Source: JAWKRB01 sp041389885 (GTDB taxonomy: Bacteria; Myxococcota_A; Polyangia; Polyangiales; Ga0077539). Taken from it: a DNA stretch of 64,000 bases. Under the pieces are notes generated by a model. It saw only the letters and a program-made list of their open reading frames with translations, had not been told where the DNA came from and made no database searches. The stretch lies in assembly GCA_041389885.1 (NCBI GenBank), contig JAWKRB010000034.1, positions 20,653 to 84,652 on the forward strand, read 5' to 3'. Positions within the stretch are counted from its first letter, which is position 1. The number at the start of each line of letters is the position of its first letter. A program made the translations under genes and the position numbers. Shown here piece by piece: positions 25,560-34,154 of this stretch.

Positions 25560-26498
25560 ATGGACTACCGCCTCGAGCGCACGCTGCCCTTCGGCGACCT
25601 GATCAACGCCATCGCGTTCTCGCCCGACGGCGCGCACCTCGCGGTCGCGACGCGCGACAAGGCCGCCAACAACCACATCTTTCAGCTCCGAGACTGGAGC
25701 CCCCGGCGCGCGCCCCGCAGCCAGCGCCGCACCCTCGCGTTCGACGGAGCGGGCGCGCTCTACGCCGCGGGCGTGAGCGTCGAGCGCTTTGACCTCGCGT
25801 CGCCGCGTCCCGACAAGGCCACGCTCAAGATCCCTGGGCACAAGAGGGGCATCACCGACGTCGTCGTCTCCCCCGACGGACGCTGGGTCGCGGTGCACAA
25901 GTACCTTGAGACGCTGGAGGTCTGGTACGTCGGCGGCGGGGATCCGACGCAGCTCGGGTCGTTCTCGGCGATCTCGATCAAGCAGTATTTCTTTCGCGCA
26001 GACAGCGCGGTCTTCTGCTTCACCGACTCCCGGTACCGCGCCGGTCGCTCCGTCGACACGCTGCATCAGCTCCCCCTCCTCGACGGCGCCGTCTCGCCCC
26101 TGGTCGACGGACCGCTCCCCGAGGGGCTCTCGACCTACGACCCGGTCTTCTCGTCGCCCCTGGGTCTGGCCGCGATCACCTTCGGCGAGCACGACCTCAC
26201 GCTCTACGACTGGGACTCCCTCACGCCCCGTCGCCTCGGCGTCGAGGCGGTGCAGCGCAGCGTGATGCGCGCGAGCCTCGCGCTCTCTCCCGACGGCGCC
26301 TTCGCGCTGATCGAACCCGTGACCGACCCGCGGCGCCCCTGGGGCCTTCTGGTGGTGTCGCTCGCCACCGGCGAGGTGACCGCGCGGGTGAACCTCGGCG
26401 ACACCTCCGCGGGGCTCATGGCCCTCGCGCCGGGGGGCGCGCGCGTCGCGTTCGTCCCCTCGGACGGCACCCGCGAGGTGCGCGTCTTCGCCCCCTGA
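25560..26498 (+). CDS. WD40-like beta-propeller protein
   Basis: 312 residues from ATG 25560. Repeats with the pattern SPDGAHLAVATRD, SPDGRWVAVHKYLETLEVW, SPDGAFALIEP and APGGARVAFVPSDGTREVRV suggest a six- or seven-bladed propeller. There is no signal peptide, so it is probably cytoplasmic. The start lies 24 nt after the NicO stop, suggesting co-transcription, but no functional link is apparent. Confidence 0.7.
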   Translation: MDYRLERTLPFGDLINAIAFSPDGAHLAVATRDKAANNHIFQLRDWSPRRAPRSQRRTLAFDGAGALYAAGVSVERFDLASPRPDKATLKIPGHKRGITDVVVSPDGRWVAVHKYLETLEVWYVGGGDPTQLGSFSAISIKQYFFRADSAVFCFTDSRYRAGRSVDTLHQLPLLDGAVSPLVDGPLPEGLSTYDPVFSSPLGLAAITFGEHDLTLYDWDSLTPRRLGVEAVQRSVMRASLALSPDGAFALIEPVTDPRRPWGLLVVSLATGEVTARVNLGDTSAGLMALAPGGARVAFVPSDGTREVRVFAP

Positions 26499-26504
26499 CC
26501 CGCG

Positions 26505-26533
26505 CACAAGCCCTTGCGGCACAAGGGATTGTG
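26505..26533. terminator. Inverted repeat between the WD40 and DUF2786 genes
   Basis: CACAAGCCCTTG (26505-26516) and CAAGGGATTGTG (26522-26533) form a 12-bp stem with one mismatch around a 5-nt loop. There is no T-run, so it may be a Rho-independent terminator of unusual kind or an operator for the downstream gene, whose ATG is 16 nt away. Confidence 0.5.
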
Positions 26534-26548
26534 TGATCGCCTGGGGTC

Positions 26549-27229
26549 ATGGCCGACGCGACGCCCACGCAGGCGCTCGAGCGCGCCCGCAAGCTGCTCG
26601 CCCTCGCCACCTCGCCCAACGTGCACGAGGCCGCGGCGGCCGCCGCCCTCGCGCAGGCGCTGATCACGCGCCACCGCCTCGAGGCCTTCATCGACGCCGA
26701 TCGTTCGGCCTCGCACGACCCTGATCCCATCGCCGACGCCCGCGACGCGCCCCTCGACGTGTCTCGTCGGCAGCGCCCGTGGAAGGTCAGCCTCGCGGCG
26801 GCGCTGGCCGAGGTGAACGGCTGCCTCGCGTACACGCTGGAGCGCGGCGACGGCGAGGCCATCGTGCTGGTGGGCCGCGCGCGAGACCGCGAGGCCGTGG
26901 CGACGCTGTGGTCATGGCTGCTGAAGCGCATCGAGTGGCTCTCGGCGACGCACGGCGTCGACCGCCCGCGGCATTGGCACGAGGCCTTTCGCGTGGGCGC
27001 CGTCGAGGCCGTGGCGCAGCGGCTGAAGACCACGAACGCCGAGGCCCGCGACGCGTCGGAGGGACCGGCCCTCGCGGTGATCGACCGGGCCCTCGAGGCC
27101 GAGCGCGCGGCCCTCGATCGCTTCGCCGAGGAGCACCTGCGGCTCGGCAAGGGTCGCGCGCTGCGGGTCGACCTCGCGGCGTATCGCCGGGGCAAGGCGG
27201 CAGGGGCGGCGATGAAGCTCCCTCGCTGA
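26549..27229 (+). CDS. DUF2786-domain protein
   Basis: 226 residues from ATG 26549. The N-terminal 45 residues (ALERARKLLALATSPNVHEA, then AAALAQALITRHRLEAF) match DUF2786, a short helical domain. The rest, with KVSLAAALAEVNGCLAYTLE and HWHEAFRVGAVEAVAQRL, fits the companion domain usually found with it. Function unknown; some members are phage- or plasmid-associated. A strong inverted repeat lies just upstream. Confidence 0.85.
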   Translation: MADATPTQALERARKLLALATSPNVHEAAAAAALAQALITRHRLEAFIDADRSASHDPDPIADARDAPLDVSRRQRPWKVSLAAALAEVNGCLAYTLERGDGEAIVLVGRARDREAVATLWSWLLKRIEWLSATHGVDRPRHWHEAFRVGAVEAVAQRLKTTNAEARDASEGPALAVIDRALEAERAALDRFAEEHLRLGKGRALRVDLAAYRRGKAAGAAMKLPR

Positions 27230-27247
27230 GAGACCGACCGCGCTCGA

Positions 27248-27876
27248 TCAGCGACTCGGGCCGGCGGCCGTCGCGGTCGTAGCGATCTCGTCGCGGCAGG
27301 CGCAGCCCTCGAGGTGGTCGTTGACCAGCCCCATGGCCTGCATGAACGCGTAGCAGGTGGTCGGCCCGACGAAGGTGAAGCCCCGGGACTTGAGGTCCTT
27401 GGAGAGGGCGACGGACGTGGGGGTCTTGGAGAGCTTCATCAGCTCCTCGCGCACCATGCGCGCCGGGCGCTCCGACGCGGGCGGCACGAAGCGCCAGAAG
27501 TACGCCGCGAGGCTCCCGTGCTCCTCCACGAGGGCGAGGGCGCGGCGGGCGTTGTTCACCGTCGACGCGATCTTTCCGCGGTGGCGCACGATGGCCGCGT
27601 CGGCGACCAGCCTCGCGAGGTCGTCGTCATCGAAGCGACGCCACGGCCTCGAGGTCGAAGGCCGCGAAGGCCGCGCGAAAGCCCTCGCGCTTCTTCAGAT
27701 GGTCAACCAGCTCAGGCCGCTCTGAAAGCCCTCGAGGCAGAGCTTCTCGAAGAGCCTGCGGTCATCGCGGGTGGGCCTCCCCACTCCTGGTCATGGTAGC
27801 GCTGGTACAAGGGATCGCTCCCCGACCAGAAGCACCGCGTCACGCCGTCGTCGCCTGTGTGCAGCCCGTCGCTCAT
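27248..27876 (-). pseudogene. tag: DNA-3-methyladenine glycosylase I, frameshifted
   Basis: From ATG 27876 (good GAGGAGAA site) the protein starts MSDGLHTGDDGVTRCFWSGS and continues PLYQRYHDQEWG, which is Tag. Three single-base shifts follow: near 27781 (QEWG/RPTRDDRRLFEK), 27699 (SGLSWLTI/KKREGFRAAF) and 27640 (EAVA/RFDDDDLARLV). The last frame runs intact to FTFVGPTTCYAFMQAMGLVNDH, the catalytic end with the Tag Zn ligands (Cys/His near both termini). Repaired length is about 209 residues. The enzyme removes 3-methyladenine from DNA. Two deletions and one insertion explain all shifts, so sequencing error is as likely as true decay. Confidence 0.85.
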
Positions 27877-27885
27877 GCGTTCTCC

Positions 27886-28184
27886 TCAGCGCGGCCCGAG
27901 GGCGGCCCGGCGAATGGCCCGCCAGAGCTGCTCGTCGCCGTCGATCAGCCGTAGCTTGTCCTCGCGCCTCAGGCGCTTCACCGCGGCTCCAGCCTGCGCG
28001 CGTCGGCGACGGGCTGCTGCGACTTCTTCCACGCCAGGGTCACGGGCAGGCGGGCGCGGGTGTACTTCGCCCCGCGACCCGCGTTGTGCGCGGCGAGGCG
28101 CGCGGCGAGGTCGAGGGCGATGCCGGTGTACAGCGATCCGTCCGCGCAGCGGAGCAGGTAGAGGGTCCAGCGCGGGGCGCTCAT
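27886..28184 (-). pseudogene. GIY-YIG nuclease-superfamily protein (YhbQ-like), frameshifted
   Basis: From ATG 28184: WTLYLLRCADGSLYTGIALD carries the GIY-YIG motif (LYLLR and YTGI) with AHNAGRGAKYTRARLPV after it. The frame then breaks near 27989 after RRLE. One added base restores EAAVKRLRREDKLRLIDG, the standard C-terminus of the family, running to TGA 27886. Repaired length is 99 residues, normal for this small UPF0213/YhbQ group. It ends 9 nt before the Tag start, so both are one transcription unit. Confidence 0.8.
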
Positions 28185-28228
28185 CGGGGGGCGTATCGTA
28201 CCCGGCTCGGCGCGAAGTGCGACGCCCG

Positions 28229-28257
28229 TTGTGCGCGGCGTTGTCGATGGTCTACTC
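28229..28257 (+). promoter_or_regulatory. Weak promoter candidate for the Tad operon
   Basis: TTGTGC (28229-28234), a 17-nt spacer and CTACTC (28252-28257), about 98 nt upstream of the cpaB ATG in the 170-nt gap. The -10 match is poor; listed because it is the only reasonable pair in the gap. Confidence 0.25.
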
Positions 28258-28354
28258 TCGCGACGGCGATGAGGGCCGCAGCCCGTGACGACGAAGGATC
28301 CGTCAGGGTGCGGTCCCCCAGCGCTGTCTCTCTTTCTCTCGAACCGGTGACGGG

Positions 28355-29192
28355 ATGAACACGAAGGCGCTCATCATCGCGATCGCGGCCGCGGCCCTGG
28401 GACTGACCCTGTTGCTCTTCTACAAGAAGCGCTTCGAGACCGAGGCCTCGGGCGGCAGAGCCCATCCCCGTGCTGATCGCGCAGCAGGACATCCCCCTGG
28501 GCACGGCCCTCACCGAGGGCATGCTGGGCGTTCGACGCATCCCCCAGGCGTACCTCGAGGACCGATTCATTCGATACTCCGACCTCCGGCGCGTGCTGGG
28601 CGTTCGGGTCTCGATGGGTCTCCGCGCGAACCAGACCGTGATGTGGACCGACCTCGCCACGGCGTCTGACGCCCGCCGCGACCTGTCGAGCCTCATCGCC
28701 ACGGGCATGCGCGCGATCACGGTGCGCGCCGACGTGAGCAACTCCTTCGGGGGCCTGCTCCGACCGGGCGACCGCGTCGACGTGCTCGCGACGCTCTCGC
28801 GCACGGGCGGCGAGAACGACCGCGTGACCATCCCCTTGATTCAGAACGTGCTGGTGCTCGCGACGAACCGCGACACCGGCGGCGAGGCGCAGCGCGACAC
28901 GGTGAACGGCACGGCGAACACCAGCGCCAACCCCGGCGAGGTCTCGCAGATCACCCTCTCGGTGTCGATGGAAGAGGCCGCGCTGCTGATGTACGCGGCC
29001 GACCGCGGCGGCGGCGGCGGGCGGCACCTCGGCCTCGCGCTCGTGCTCCGCAACCCCGAAGACATCGCGATCATCGAGGGCCTGCCCGAGACCAACATCG
29101 ACGACATCTTCGAGCCCGCGCGCCGGGCGAACGTGTCTCGCCGTCGGCGGCAGCTCATCGAGCGCATCGGCCCGACGAACCCCAACCTCTGA
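28355..29192 (+). CDS. cpaB: CpaB/RcpC-type Flp pilus assembly protein, frameshifted
   Basis: Starts MNTKALIIAIAAAALGLTLL, an inner-membrane anchor. The frame then fails near 28457, where a single extra A in GGCGGCAGAG breaks it; removing that base gives ASGGEPIPVLIAQQDIPLGT, the start of the SAF domain. The rest (RIPQAYLEDRFI, LRPGDRVDVLATL) is typical CpaB. Repaired length is 278 residues. CpaB sits in the periplasm and supports the CpaC secretin. It opens the Tad-type operon, 24 nt upstream of cpaC. Confidence 0.88.
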
Positions 29193-29216
29193 TTCGACAG
29201 CGAAGAGAACCACGCG

Positions 29217-30548
29217 ATGAGCCATCGCCTCCGCCTCGCCACGATCCTCTCGGCCCTCGCCGCGGCGTCGCTCTCGCCGCGCGACGCGCGGGCGCAGCAG
29301 CCCGCGGCGGCCGGGCGCCCCGCCGGCCGCGACCTGACCCTGGCCGTGGGCGAGCAGGTGCCGCTCCCCGCCGAGGGCATCCGGCAGTTCTCCGAGGGCA
29401 CGCCGGGGATCATCGACACCCGCGTCTCCCCCGACAACCGCAACCTGATCATCGTGGGTCAGCGCGCGGGCACCACCTCGCTGCTGCTCATCCGCGGCAG
29501 CGGCCAGCAGGAGACCCTGCAGATCACGGTCTTCGCGCGCAACCCGCAGACGGTGCAGGGCGAGATCGAGAACCTGCTCGAGGGCTACTCGGGGGTGCAG
29601 ATCCGCCGCATCGGCGCGAGGCTCTACCTCGAGGGCGGCGTCGCGTCGGAGCAGCAGCAGCGCAGGGTGCAGCAGATCGCGGCGCTCTACAGCGGCCAGG
29701 TCGAGTCGCTGGTGTCGATCGACGCCACCATCGTCGAGCGCCGGATCAACGTGCGACTCGACCTGTACTTCGTCGATTTCACCTCGCGCTCGGGGCGGCA
29801 GGTGGGCATCTCGTGGCCGGCGTTCTACGGCGGCAATCCCCCCAACGCCTTCGGCCAGGCGACGATCAATTTCACCCAGCCCATGGGCATGGGCGGGGTG
29901 AGCGAGGGCATTCAGGTCGCGCAGGCGGTGATCTCGAACCAGCCCCTGCCCCGCCTCGACCTCACGAGCAACGGCGGGTGGGCGAGGATCCTCCGGCAGG
30001 CCACGGTGGTCACGGCGAACGGCAACGAGGCGAACTACCGCAGCGGCGGCGAGCTGAACTTTCGCCTCGCGGGGCTCAACGGCTCTCAGGGCCTGGCGTC
30101 GATCGAGTACGGCACGACGCTGACGGTGACGCCGCGCTTCGACCCGCAGAGCTCTCGCATCGATCTTCGGGTCGAGGCAGACATCTCCGACCCGGTGAAC
30201 AACGGCGGCGAGCTCCCTGGGAGGAACACCTCGCGGCTGCGCACGCTGGTGAACCTCCAGCTCGGGCAGTCGATCGTGATGTCGGGCTTTCGCTCGCGGT
30301 CGCAGACCCGCGGCACCACGGGCATCCCGGGGCTCCGGGCGATCCCGATCCTGGGCTACCTCTTCGGCACCGAGGCGGCGAGCGAGGAGGAGCGCGAGGG
30401 GATGATCTTCATCGTGCCCACCGTGGTCGAGGGCATCCCCCGCTCGTCGCAGGACCGCGTCGCCGAGGCGCTGCGGCAGTACGAGCAGTTCAGCGGCGAC
30501 ATGGACGACGTGCGGCTCTACGAGCCCACGGGTCCGCAGTATCGGTAG
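29217..30548 (+). CDS. cpaC: CpaC/RcpA secretin of a Tad-type system
   Basis: 443 residues. A signal peptide ends at about DARAQQ. The N-domain (DLTLAVGEQVPLPAEG, then VGQRAGTTSLLLIRGSG) is the pilus-assembly N0-like/BON region of CpaC. The secretin core follows: ILRQATVVTANGNEANYRSGGE, TLTVTPRFDPQSSRIDLRVE and the C-terminal RGTTGIPGLRAIPILGYLFG. It would form the outer-membrane channel. No Cys or lipobox is present, so insertion may need a pilotin elsewhere. Confidence 0.93.
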   Translation: MSHRLRLATILSALAAASLSPRDARAQQPAAAGRPAGRDLTLAVGEQVPLPAEGIRQFSEGTPGIIDTRVSPDNRNLIIVGQRAGTTSLLLIRGSGQQETLQITVFARNPQTVQGEIENLLEGYSGVQIRRIGARLYLEGGVASEQQQRRVQQIAALYSGQVESLVSIDATIVERRINVRLDLYFVDFTSRSGRQVGISWPAFYGGNPPNAFGQATINFTQPMGMGGVSEGIQVAQAVISNQPLPRLDLTSNGGWARILRQATVVTANGNEANYRSGGELNFRLAGLNGSQGLASIEYGTTLTVTPRFDPQSSRIDLRVEADISDPVNNGGELPGRNTSRLRTLVNLQLGQSIVMSGFRSRSQTRGTTGIPGLRAIPILGYLFGTEAASEEEREGMIFIVPTVVEGIPRSSQDRVAEALRQYEQFSGDMDDVRLYEPTGPQYR

Positions 30549-30569
30549 TCACCCCGCACAAGAGCGACG

Positions 30570-32330
30570 ATGGAACAGGTCCTCCTCTCGATTGAGACGC
30601 CCAACGCCCCGCCGATGACCTACATGGTCCCGTCGGGGGGAGAGATCTCCATCGGCCGCGACGAGGGGTGCACGGTGGTCCTCGCGTCGCCCGACATCTC
30701 GCGCCGTCACGTCACGATCTTCGTGCAGCCCAACGGGATCGTCACCCGCGACTCGTCGAGCAACGGCACGCAGGTGGGCACCCAGCGGGTGTTTCGCAGC
30801 GACCTCGCCGTGCCCTTCGGCACGCCCATCCAGGTGGGCCCCTACGTCATCCGGGTGGTGAAGCAGGGCGCCCAGCCCGCCCCCGCGCCGCCCGCGCCCC
30901 CCGCGGCGCCGCACCGCGCGGGGCAGCAGATGGCGACCATGGCCCCGGGGCTCCTCCCGCCGATGCCCGGCGCGGCCCACCACGGCGCCGCCAACGGCCG
31001 CGCGCGCACGGTGATGCCCTCCGACGCCCGGCCGCAGACCGCGGCGGGGCCCGTCAACGGCACCATGCACGTCTCGGTGGAGCTGCGCCGGCGCATCCAC
31101 CGGATGATCCTCGACAAGCTCGACCTCGCGGCCCTCGACCGCACCAAGATGGCCGACAACGTGATGCGGCCCAAGGTCCGCGACGCGCTCAAGCGGATCA
31201 TCCAAGAGGTCGCCAACGAGATCCCGCCGGGCACCGACCTCGAGCAGCTCATGCAGGAGATGTCGGACGAGGCGCTGGGGCTGGGGCCCCTCGAGCGCTT
31301 CATCGCCGACAATTCCATCTCGGAGATCATGGTGGTCGACCCGACGACCATCTTCGTCGAGCGCAAGGGCAAGCTCACCCGGGTCGACGCGAGGTTCACC
31401 GACGACGAGGCCGTGCGCTCGTGCATCGAGCGCATCGTGACGCCCCTGGGCCGGCGCATCGACGAGAGCACCCCGCTGGTCGACGCCCGCCTGAAGGACG
31501 GCTCCCGCGTCAACGCCGTGATCAAGCCCCTGGCGCTCAAGGGCGCGTGCATCACGATCCGTAAGTTCTCGAAGACGCCGCTGACGCTGCAGAACATCAT
31601 CGAGTTCGGGGCCATCACCGAGCAGATGGCGCGCTTTCTCACCCGCGCGGTGATCGCGAAGAAGAACATCGTGATCTCTGGCGGCACGGGCTCGGGCAAG
31701 ACCACCCTGCTCAACGTGCTCTCGAGCGCGATCCCGAAGGACGAGCGCATCGTCACCATCGAAGACGCCGCGGAGCTGCAGCTCAACCAGCCCCACGTGG
31801 TGTCGCTCGAGTCGCGTCCGCCCAACATGGAGGGCAAGGGGGAGTACACGATCCGTGACCTGGTGCGAAACGCGCTGCGTATGCGCCCCGACCGGATCAT
31901 CGTGGGAGAGACCCGCGGGGGCGAGTGCCTCGACATGCTCCAGGCGATGAACACGGGCCACGACGGCTCGCTCACCACCACGCACGCCAACTCCCCGCGG
32001 GAGGGGATCAACCGCCTCGAGGTCCTCGCGCTGATGTCGGGCATCGACCTGCCGGCCCGCGCGATTCGCGAGCAGATCGCCAACTCGGTGCACGTGGTGG
32101 TGCAGCAGTCGCGCTTCGCCGACGGCTCGCGGCGGGTCACGGCGATCACCGAGGTGGTGGGCCTCGACGACAACTTCGAGGTGCAGCTCCGGCCGATCTT
32201 CGAGTTCGTGCGCACGGGCACCGGGCACGAGGGCAAGGTGCTCGGCGAGTACCGCGCGACGGGGTACCTCCCGTCGTTCCTCGACGCGTTCATCGCCTAC
32301 GGGCTCATTCAGGGGAAGGACTACCTATGA
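30570..32330 (+). CDS. cpaF: FHA-CpaF (TadA) fusion ATPase
   Basis: 586 residues. An FHA domain occupies about 1-95 (EISIGRDEGCTVVL, ISRRHVTIF, SSSNGTQVG), giving a phospho-Thr binding surface. A Pro/Ala linker (about 98-160) leads to a CpaF-type secretion ATPase with Walker A GGTGSGKTT (about 371-379), IVTIEDAAELQL and RMRPDRIIVGETRGGE. Most CpaF proteins lack an FHA domain, so this one can be tied to a Ser/Thr kinase. The stop overlaps the tadB ATG (ATGA). Confidence 0.95.
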   Translation: MEQVLLSIETPNAPPMTYMVPSGGEISIGRDEGCTVVLASPDISRRHVTIFVQPNGIVTRDSSSNGTQVGTQRVFRSDLAVPFGTPIQVGPYVIRVVKQGAQPAPAPPAPPAAPHRAGQQMATMAPGLLPPMPGAAHHGAANGRARTVMPSDARPQTAAGPVNGTMHVSVELRRRIHRMILDKLDLAALDRTKMADNVMRPKVRDALKRIIQEVANEIPPGTDLEQLMQEMSDEALGLGPLERFIADNSISEIMVVDPTTIFVERKGKLTRVDARFTDDEAVRSCIERIVTPLGRRIDESTPLVDARLKDGSRVNAVIKPLALKGACITIRKFSKTPLTLQNIIEFGAITEQMARFLTRAVIAKKNIVISGGTGSGKTTLLNVLSSAIPKDERIVTIEDAAELQLNQPHVVSLESRPPNMEGKGEYTIRDLVRNALRMRPDRIIVGETRGGECLDMLQAMNTGHDGSLTTTHANSPREGINRLEVLALMSGIDLPARAIREQIANSVHVVVQQSRFADGSRRVTAITEVVGLDDNFEVQLRPIFEFVRTGTGHEGKVLGEYRATGYLPSFLDAFIAYGLIQGKDYL

Positions 32331-33220
32331 ACGGGGTCACGCCGCAGATCTCCCTCGCGGGGTGGATCGGGGTGCTGCTGTTCGCCGTCGGCCTCGGCGT
32401 GGCGATCTACATCACCCTGACCGACCCCGAGAGCCCCGTCGCCAAGCTCTACCACCGCTACGTGCGGCACCTCGACGGAGAGCTCCGCACCCTGTTCATT
32501 CAAGACACGACGGGCGCGACCATCGCCAACGGGCAGCTCGGGCTCATCGCCCTGGCCCTCGTGGTGCAGCCCATCGCGGCGCTGATCCCCGACTCGCCCG
32601 ACACGTCGCTGGCGTGGGCGGCGATCCCCATCGTGATCATCGCGCCCAAGCTCTGGTTCATCGACCAGAAGAACAAGCGGCAGGAGAAGATCGAGGCGCA
32701 GCTCGACACCTTTCTCCTCGCCCTCGCGAACTCGCTCAAGGCCTCGCCCTCCCTCGGCGACGCCTTCAACGCCTGCACCACCCTCATGCGCTCGCCCATC
32801 AAGGAGGAGCTCGAGCTCACCATGAAGGAGTACGAGCTCGGCGTGGCCCTCGACGCCGCCATCCTCAACATGGGCGGGCGCGTGGGCTCGCGGGCCTTCG
32901 CCGGCGCGCTCACCACGGTGCTCATCGGGAGGCAGACCGGCGGCGACCTGCCGAAGATCCTCGAGACGGCGTCGGCGTCGCTGCGCGAGATGGCCCGCCT
33001 CGAGGGCGTCGTGCGCACCAAGACCGCCGAGGGCAAGGCGCAGGCGTGGGTGCTCGGCGCGATGCCGCCCTTTCTCGTCGCGCTGCTCAACTGGATGGAC
33101 CCCGAGTGGCTCAAGCCGCTCTCGACGACCTACATCGGCTACGTGATCGTGACCATCGCCGTGTCGTTCTGGGTCGCGGCGATCTTCGCCGCGCGAAAGA
33201 TCCTCGCGGTGGACATCTGA
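32327..33220 (+). CDS. tadB: TadB-like inner-membrane platform protein
   Basis: 297 residues from ATG 32327, overlapping the cpaF stop. Hydrophobic segments lie near 12-30, 65-83, 90-105 and at the C-terminus. The type II secretion F domain is seen in LDTFLLALANSLKASPSLGDA, followed by GGDLPKILETASASLREMARLEG. With TadC it forms the platform turned by the ATPase. The first membrane helix and long N-terminal stretch are typical of TadB. Confidence 0.9.
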   Translation: MNGVTPQISLAGWIGVLLFAVGLGVAIYITLTDPESPVAKLYHRYVRHLDGELRTLFIQDTTGATIANGQLGLIALALVVQPIAALIPDSPDTSLAWAAIPIVIIAPKLWFIDQKNKRQEKIEAQLDTFLLALANSLKASPSLGDAFNACTTLMRSPIKEELELTMKEYELGVALDAAILNMGGRVGSRAFAGALTTVLIGRQTGGDLPKILETASASLREMARLEGVVRTKTAEGKAQAWVLGAMPPFLVALLNWMDPEWLKPLSTTYIGYVIVTIAVSFWVAAIFAARKILAVDI

Positions 33221-33230
33221 GGCGCCGACG

Positions 33231-34139
33231 ATGAACTCCACCACGCTGGTCATGGGATTCTCTTCGGTCGGGCTGATGGTGTTCGGCCTCGCGCTGTTCG
33301 TCTATCAGCTCGCGCTCTCGCCCGCCGACGAGCAGCCCGACGTGGGCGTGAAGGGCCTCAAGCGCGCGGCGATCATGGAGGAGGGCGGCCTCTTCAACGT
33401 GATCGAGCCCTTCATGCGCTGGCTCGCCCGGCGCATCGCGTCGCTGCCCATCGACGACGCGCGGGCGAAGATCAACAAGGAGATCCGCGAGGCCGGCGAG
33501 TACCTGGGGCTCACCGCCGACGAGTACCTCGCGCTGTGCGTGATCTCCGCGGTGGGGATGCTCGGCGTGGGGCTGCTCATCGACGCGCTGAGCGACATCG
33601 GCGGGATCTTCGTGCTGATGTTCGTGGGCTTCGGCACGATCCTCCCGCACATGCAGGTGTCGGGGGAGATCGAGCGGCGCTTCAAGCAGGTGAACCGGGG
33701 CCTGCCGCACACCATCGACCTCGTGGCGCTGACCATGAGCGCGGGCCTGGACTTTCCCGGCGCGCTGCGCCAGGTGACCGAGAAGACCGCCGACCGCGCC
33801 GACGCGATCTACGAGGAGATGGTGCGGATCCTCCAGGAGCTCGAGCTCGGGCGCACGCGCAAGCAGGCGCTGCTGGCCTTCGCCGACCGCTGCCCGACCG
33901 AGGCCGTGCGCGACTTCGTGAGCGCGGTGGTGCAGGCCGAGGAGAAGGGCAACCCCCTCGCCGAGGTGCTGCAGATTCAGGCGACGATGCTGCGCATGCG
34001 GCGCAGCGTGGCCGCCGAGGAGAGCGCGGCGCGCGCGGGTGTCATGATGATGGGCCCGCTCATGCTGATCTTCGCGACCATCATGCTGATCATCCTCGGC
34101 CCCTTCGCCGTGAACATCGCCTCCGGGCACGGAATCTGA
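33231..34139 (+). CDS. tadC: TadC-like inner-membrane platform protein
   Basis: 302 residues. GLPHTIDLVALTMSAGLDFPGALRQV is the T2SS-F signature, followed by EMVRILQELELGRTRKQALL and GNPLAEVLQIQATMLR. Hydrophobic segments at the N-terminus, about 100-145 and the C-terminus (MMGPLMLIFATIMLIILGPF) fit TadC. It starts 10 nt after the tadB stop. Confidence 0.9.
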   Translation: MNSTTLVMGFSSVGLMVFGLALFVYQLALSPADEQPDVGVKGLKRAAIMEEGGLFNVIEPFMRWLARRIASLPIDDARAKINKEIREAGEYLGLTADEYLALCVISAVGMLGVGLLIDALSDIGGIFVLMFVGFGTILPHMQVSGEIERRFKQVNRGLPHTIDLVALTMSAGLDFPGALRQVTEKTADRADAIYEEMVRILQELELGRTRKQALLAFADRCPTEAVRDFVSAVVQAEEKGNPLAEVLQIQATMLRMRRSVAAEESAARAGVMMMGPLMLIFATIMLIILGPFAVNIASGHGI

Positions 34140-34154
34140 GAGGGAGACGGACCC

